From Oscillospiraceae bacterium (lineage in GTDB: Bacteria > Bacillota > Clostridia > Oscillospirales > UBA929), in the NCBI GenBank assembly GCA_009782385.1, contig WRJE01000016.1, positions 1-34,970 of the forward strand: a stretch of 34,970 nt of DNA, read 5' to 3'. Shown one piece after another: positions 34,373-34,970 of this stretch (position 1 is its first letter; the number at the start of each line of letters is the position of its first letter). The notes below the pieces were generated by a model. The model did not search any database and was not told the origin of the DNA. It worked only from the letters and a program-made list of their open reading frames with translations. A program made the position numbers and the translations under genes.

Positions 34373-34426
34373 CAACAAAAACCCCCTGCGTGACGACCGC
34401 AATAGCCGTCATCATCTATATCGTCT

Positions 34427-34455
34427 ATTATACACTAAACATTAGCAAATTTCAA
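34427..34455 (-). promoter_or_regulatory. Promoter of dockerin-cohesin-sortase operon
   Basis: On the minus strand, TTGAAA (34450-34455) and TATAAT (34427-34432) with 17-base spacing, about 55 bases before the dockerin-protein ATG. Confidence 0.75.
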
Positions 34456-34497
34456 TTAGAAAAAATGTAAGGCAATTTTATTTTTACAAAGTTTCGC

Positions 34498-34526
34498 TTG
34501 ACAAAACCCCATAACAGCAGTACAAT
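34498..34526 (+). promoter_or_regulatory. Promoter of probable antisense RNA
   Basis: TTGACA (34498-34503) and TACAAT (34521-34526) with 17-base spacing on the plus strand, directed toward the small hydrophobic peptide gene. No protein of note follows on this strand. Confidence 0.65.
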
Positions 34527-34532
34527 AAAAAT

Positions 34533-34620
34533 ATGGAAGGCAGTCCGCATCGCGGAACGCCCAAATTGAACGATTTCACAAAGTAACCGCACCTTTGGAC
34601 CGGAGGCGGTTACTTTGCAT
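34533..34620 (+). ncRNA. Probable antisense RNA of type I toxin-antitoxin-like element
   Basis: Transcript inferred from the promoter at 34498-34526 and the hairpin at 34580-34616; it would be about 85-90 bases. It carries no useful reading frame (an ATG at 34533 closes after 16 codons). Its 3' part is complementary to the end of the toxin message, including the last codons and the stop. The 5' leader AAGGCAG-N8-GCGGAACGCCC is repeated with identical spacing in the predicted toxin leader. Exact ends are estimates. Confidence 0.5.
34580..34616. terminator. Shared bidirectional hairpin of the toxin/antisense pair
   Basis: AAAGTAACCGC (34580-34590) and GCGGTTACTTT (34606-34616) form a perfect 11-bp stem with a 15-base loop. 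It ends both converging transcripts; U-tracts are short (TTT), and the stem overlaps the toxin stop codon. Confidence 0.65.
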
Positions 34621-34702
34621 TTATGGATGTCAGCCACATTATCAAAAATAGAATCAGCAACTGTCGAATTACTGTGTATAAAATCCGTATCCACTTACGC
34701 AA
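34610..34702 (-). CDS. Small hydrophobic peptide, type I toxin-like (30 aa)
   Basis: A 30-residue peptide: basic start MRKWIRILYTVIRQ, then one membrane helix LLILFLIMWLTS and the polar end INAK. TTG start at 34702 with a strong AAAGGAGG (34711-34718) eight bases upstream. The stop lies in the arm of an 11-bp hairpin. A TTGACT-17-TAACAT promoter is at 34782-34810, and a second promoter faces it from the other side. Size, single helix, convergent antisense RNA and shared terminator are the marks of Fst/TxpA-like type I toxins, which act on the membrane when translated. A GCCCG..CGGGC hairpin at 34723-34739 just upstream of the Shine-Dalgarno may limit translation. I cannot name a family. Confidence 0.6.
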   Translation of the reverse strand: MRKWIRILYTVIRQLLILFLIMWLTSINAK

Positions 34703-34781
34703 AGACCTCGCCTCCTTTCTGCCCGTTAAACACGGGCTAGGGAGGCGGGCGTTCCGCTCCACTTTCTGCCTTCACATTGTA

Positions 34782-34810
34782 ATGTTAATGTAAGTTTTAT
34801 GAAAAGTCAA
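34782..34810 (-). promoter_or_regulatory. Promoter of small hydrophobic peptide gene
   Basis: On the minus strand, TTGACT (34805-34810) and TAACAT (34782-34787) with 17-base spacing. The leader of about 70 bases contains the AAGGCAG...GCGGAACGCCC block shared with the antisense RNA. Confidence 0.6.
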
Positions 34811-34852
34811 TAGAAATGTTAAAATCGCGGCGGAGGTAATTTTCAAAAGGAG

Positions 34853-34881
34853 TGGACAAATAGCGTTTAGTGTGATATAAT
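34853..34881 (+). promoter_or_regulatory. Promoter of the partial transposase-like gene
   Basis: TGGACA (34853-34858) and TATAAT (34876-34881) with 17-base spacing, seven bases before the ATG. This would give an almost leaderless message. Confidence 0.55.
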
Positions 34882-34887
34882 GTCAAT

Positions 34888-34970
34888 ATGAGAAGAGCAG
34901 AAATAAGTGAGAAAAAGAGATGTCCGAAATGCGGAGCAATAGACAGTCAGATGAGAAATGGCTGTAATCG
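34888..34970 (+). mobile_element. N-terminal fragment of a probable insertion-sequence transposase
   Basis: The reading frame from the ATG at 34888 runs off the window after 27 codons. It begins with a basic segment and a zinc-ribbon half, KRCPKCGAIDSQMRNGCN. Proteins opening with CPxCGxxxxxxxNG are commonly IS1-, ISL3- or IS1595-like transposases, whose zinc ribbon precedes a helix-turn-helix. The family and the left end of the element cannot be fixed from this fragment. Confidence 0.45.

Noticed and set aside
34452-34694. 80-residue minus-strand frame over the toxin-like element
   Set aside because: It runs in a different frame through the shared hairpin and the antisense promoter; the 30-codon frame with AAAGGAGG explains the region better.

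Overview
The window looks like a chromosome segment of an uncultured Clostridia-class Firmicute, probably Oscillospirales-like and of gut or other anaerobic origin. The grounds are lipoprotein signal peptides, an S-layer-homology protein, an LPXTG anchor with a sortase, a cohesin/dockerin pair, strong AGGAGG ribosome binding sites, TTGACA-17-TATAAT promoters, and the gene order yceD-rpmF-DUF512-der-plsY. The assignment is inferred; no rRNA or tRNA gene is present, and I saw no CRISPR array.

Layout, left to right. (1) 1-1460: 5'-truncated solute-binding lipoprotein. (2) 1465-1702: island of short GC-rich palindromic repeats. (3) 6434-1699, minus strand: potABCD polyamine-type ABC transporter, interrupted between potC and potD by a three-gene DUF3791 / DUF3990 / small-protein cassette. 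(4) 10422-6556, minus: type IV pilus or type II secretion-like operon (PilC/GspF, four small membrane-anchored proteins, PilT) with no visible PilB, major pilin or prepilin peptidase. (5) 10609-12384: a 62-residue orphan and a convergent SLH/transglutaminase-like surface protein. (6) 12493-12694: a 202-bp inverted-repeat element. (7) 12785-16588: housekeeping operon yceD-rpmF-DUF512-der-plsY. (8) 19224-16592, minus: degV and an ABC-F ATPase. (9) 20977-19345, minus: BRO-N (phage antirepressor-like) gene overlapping an SGNH-like gene; 21249-22097, plus: an XRE-methyltransferase fusion. This is the most accessory-looking part. (10) 22242-29385: complete F1Fo ATP synthase operon (atpZ, atpI, atpBEFHAGDC) with a Na+-type signature in subunit c, followed directly by motAB (29418-31098). 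(11) 34372-31095, minus: a three-gene surface complex made of a secreted Ig-like/dockerin protein, an LPQTG-anchored cohesin protein and a sortase. (12) 34498-34810: a compact type I toxin-antitoxin-like element encoding a 30-residue hydrophobic peptide. (13) From 34888: the start of a probable transposase, cut by the window edge.

The most interesting items are the minimal cohesin-dockerin-sortase locus, the small convergent toxin/antisense element with mirrored leaders, the DUF3791-DUF3990 cassette inside a polyamine transporter operon, and several short repeat families that sit at gene ends, where they supply stop codons, or over the ATP synthase promoter.
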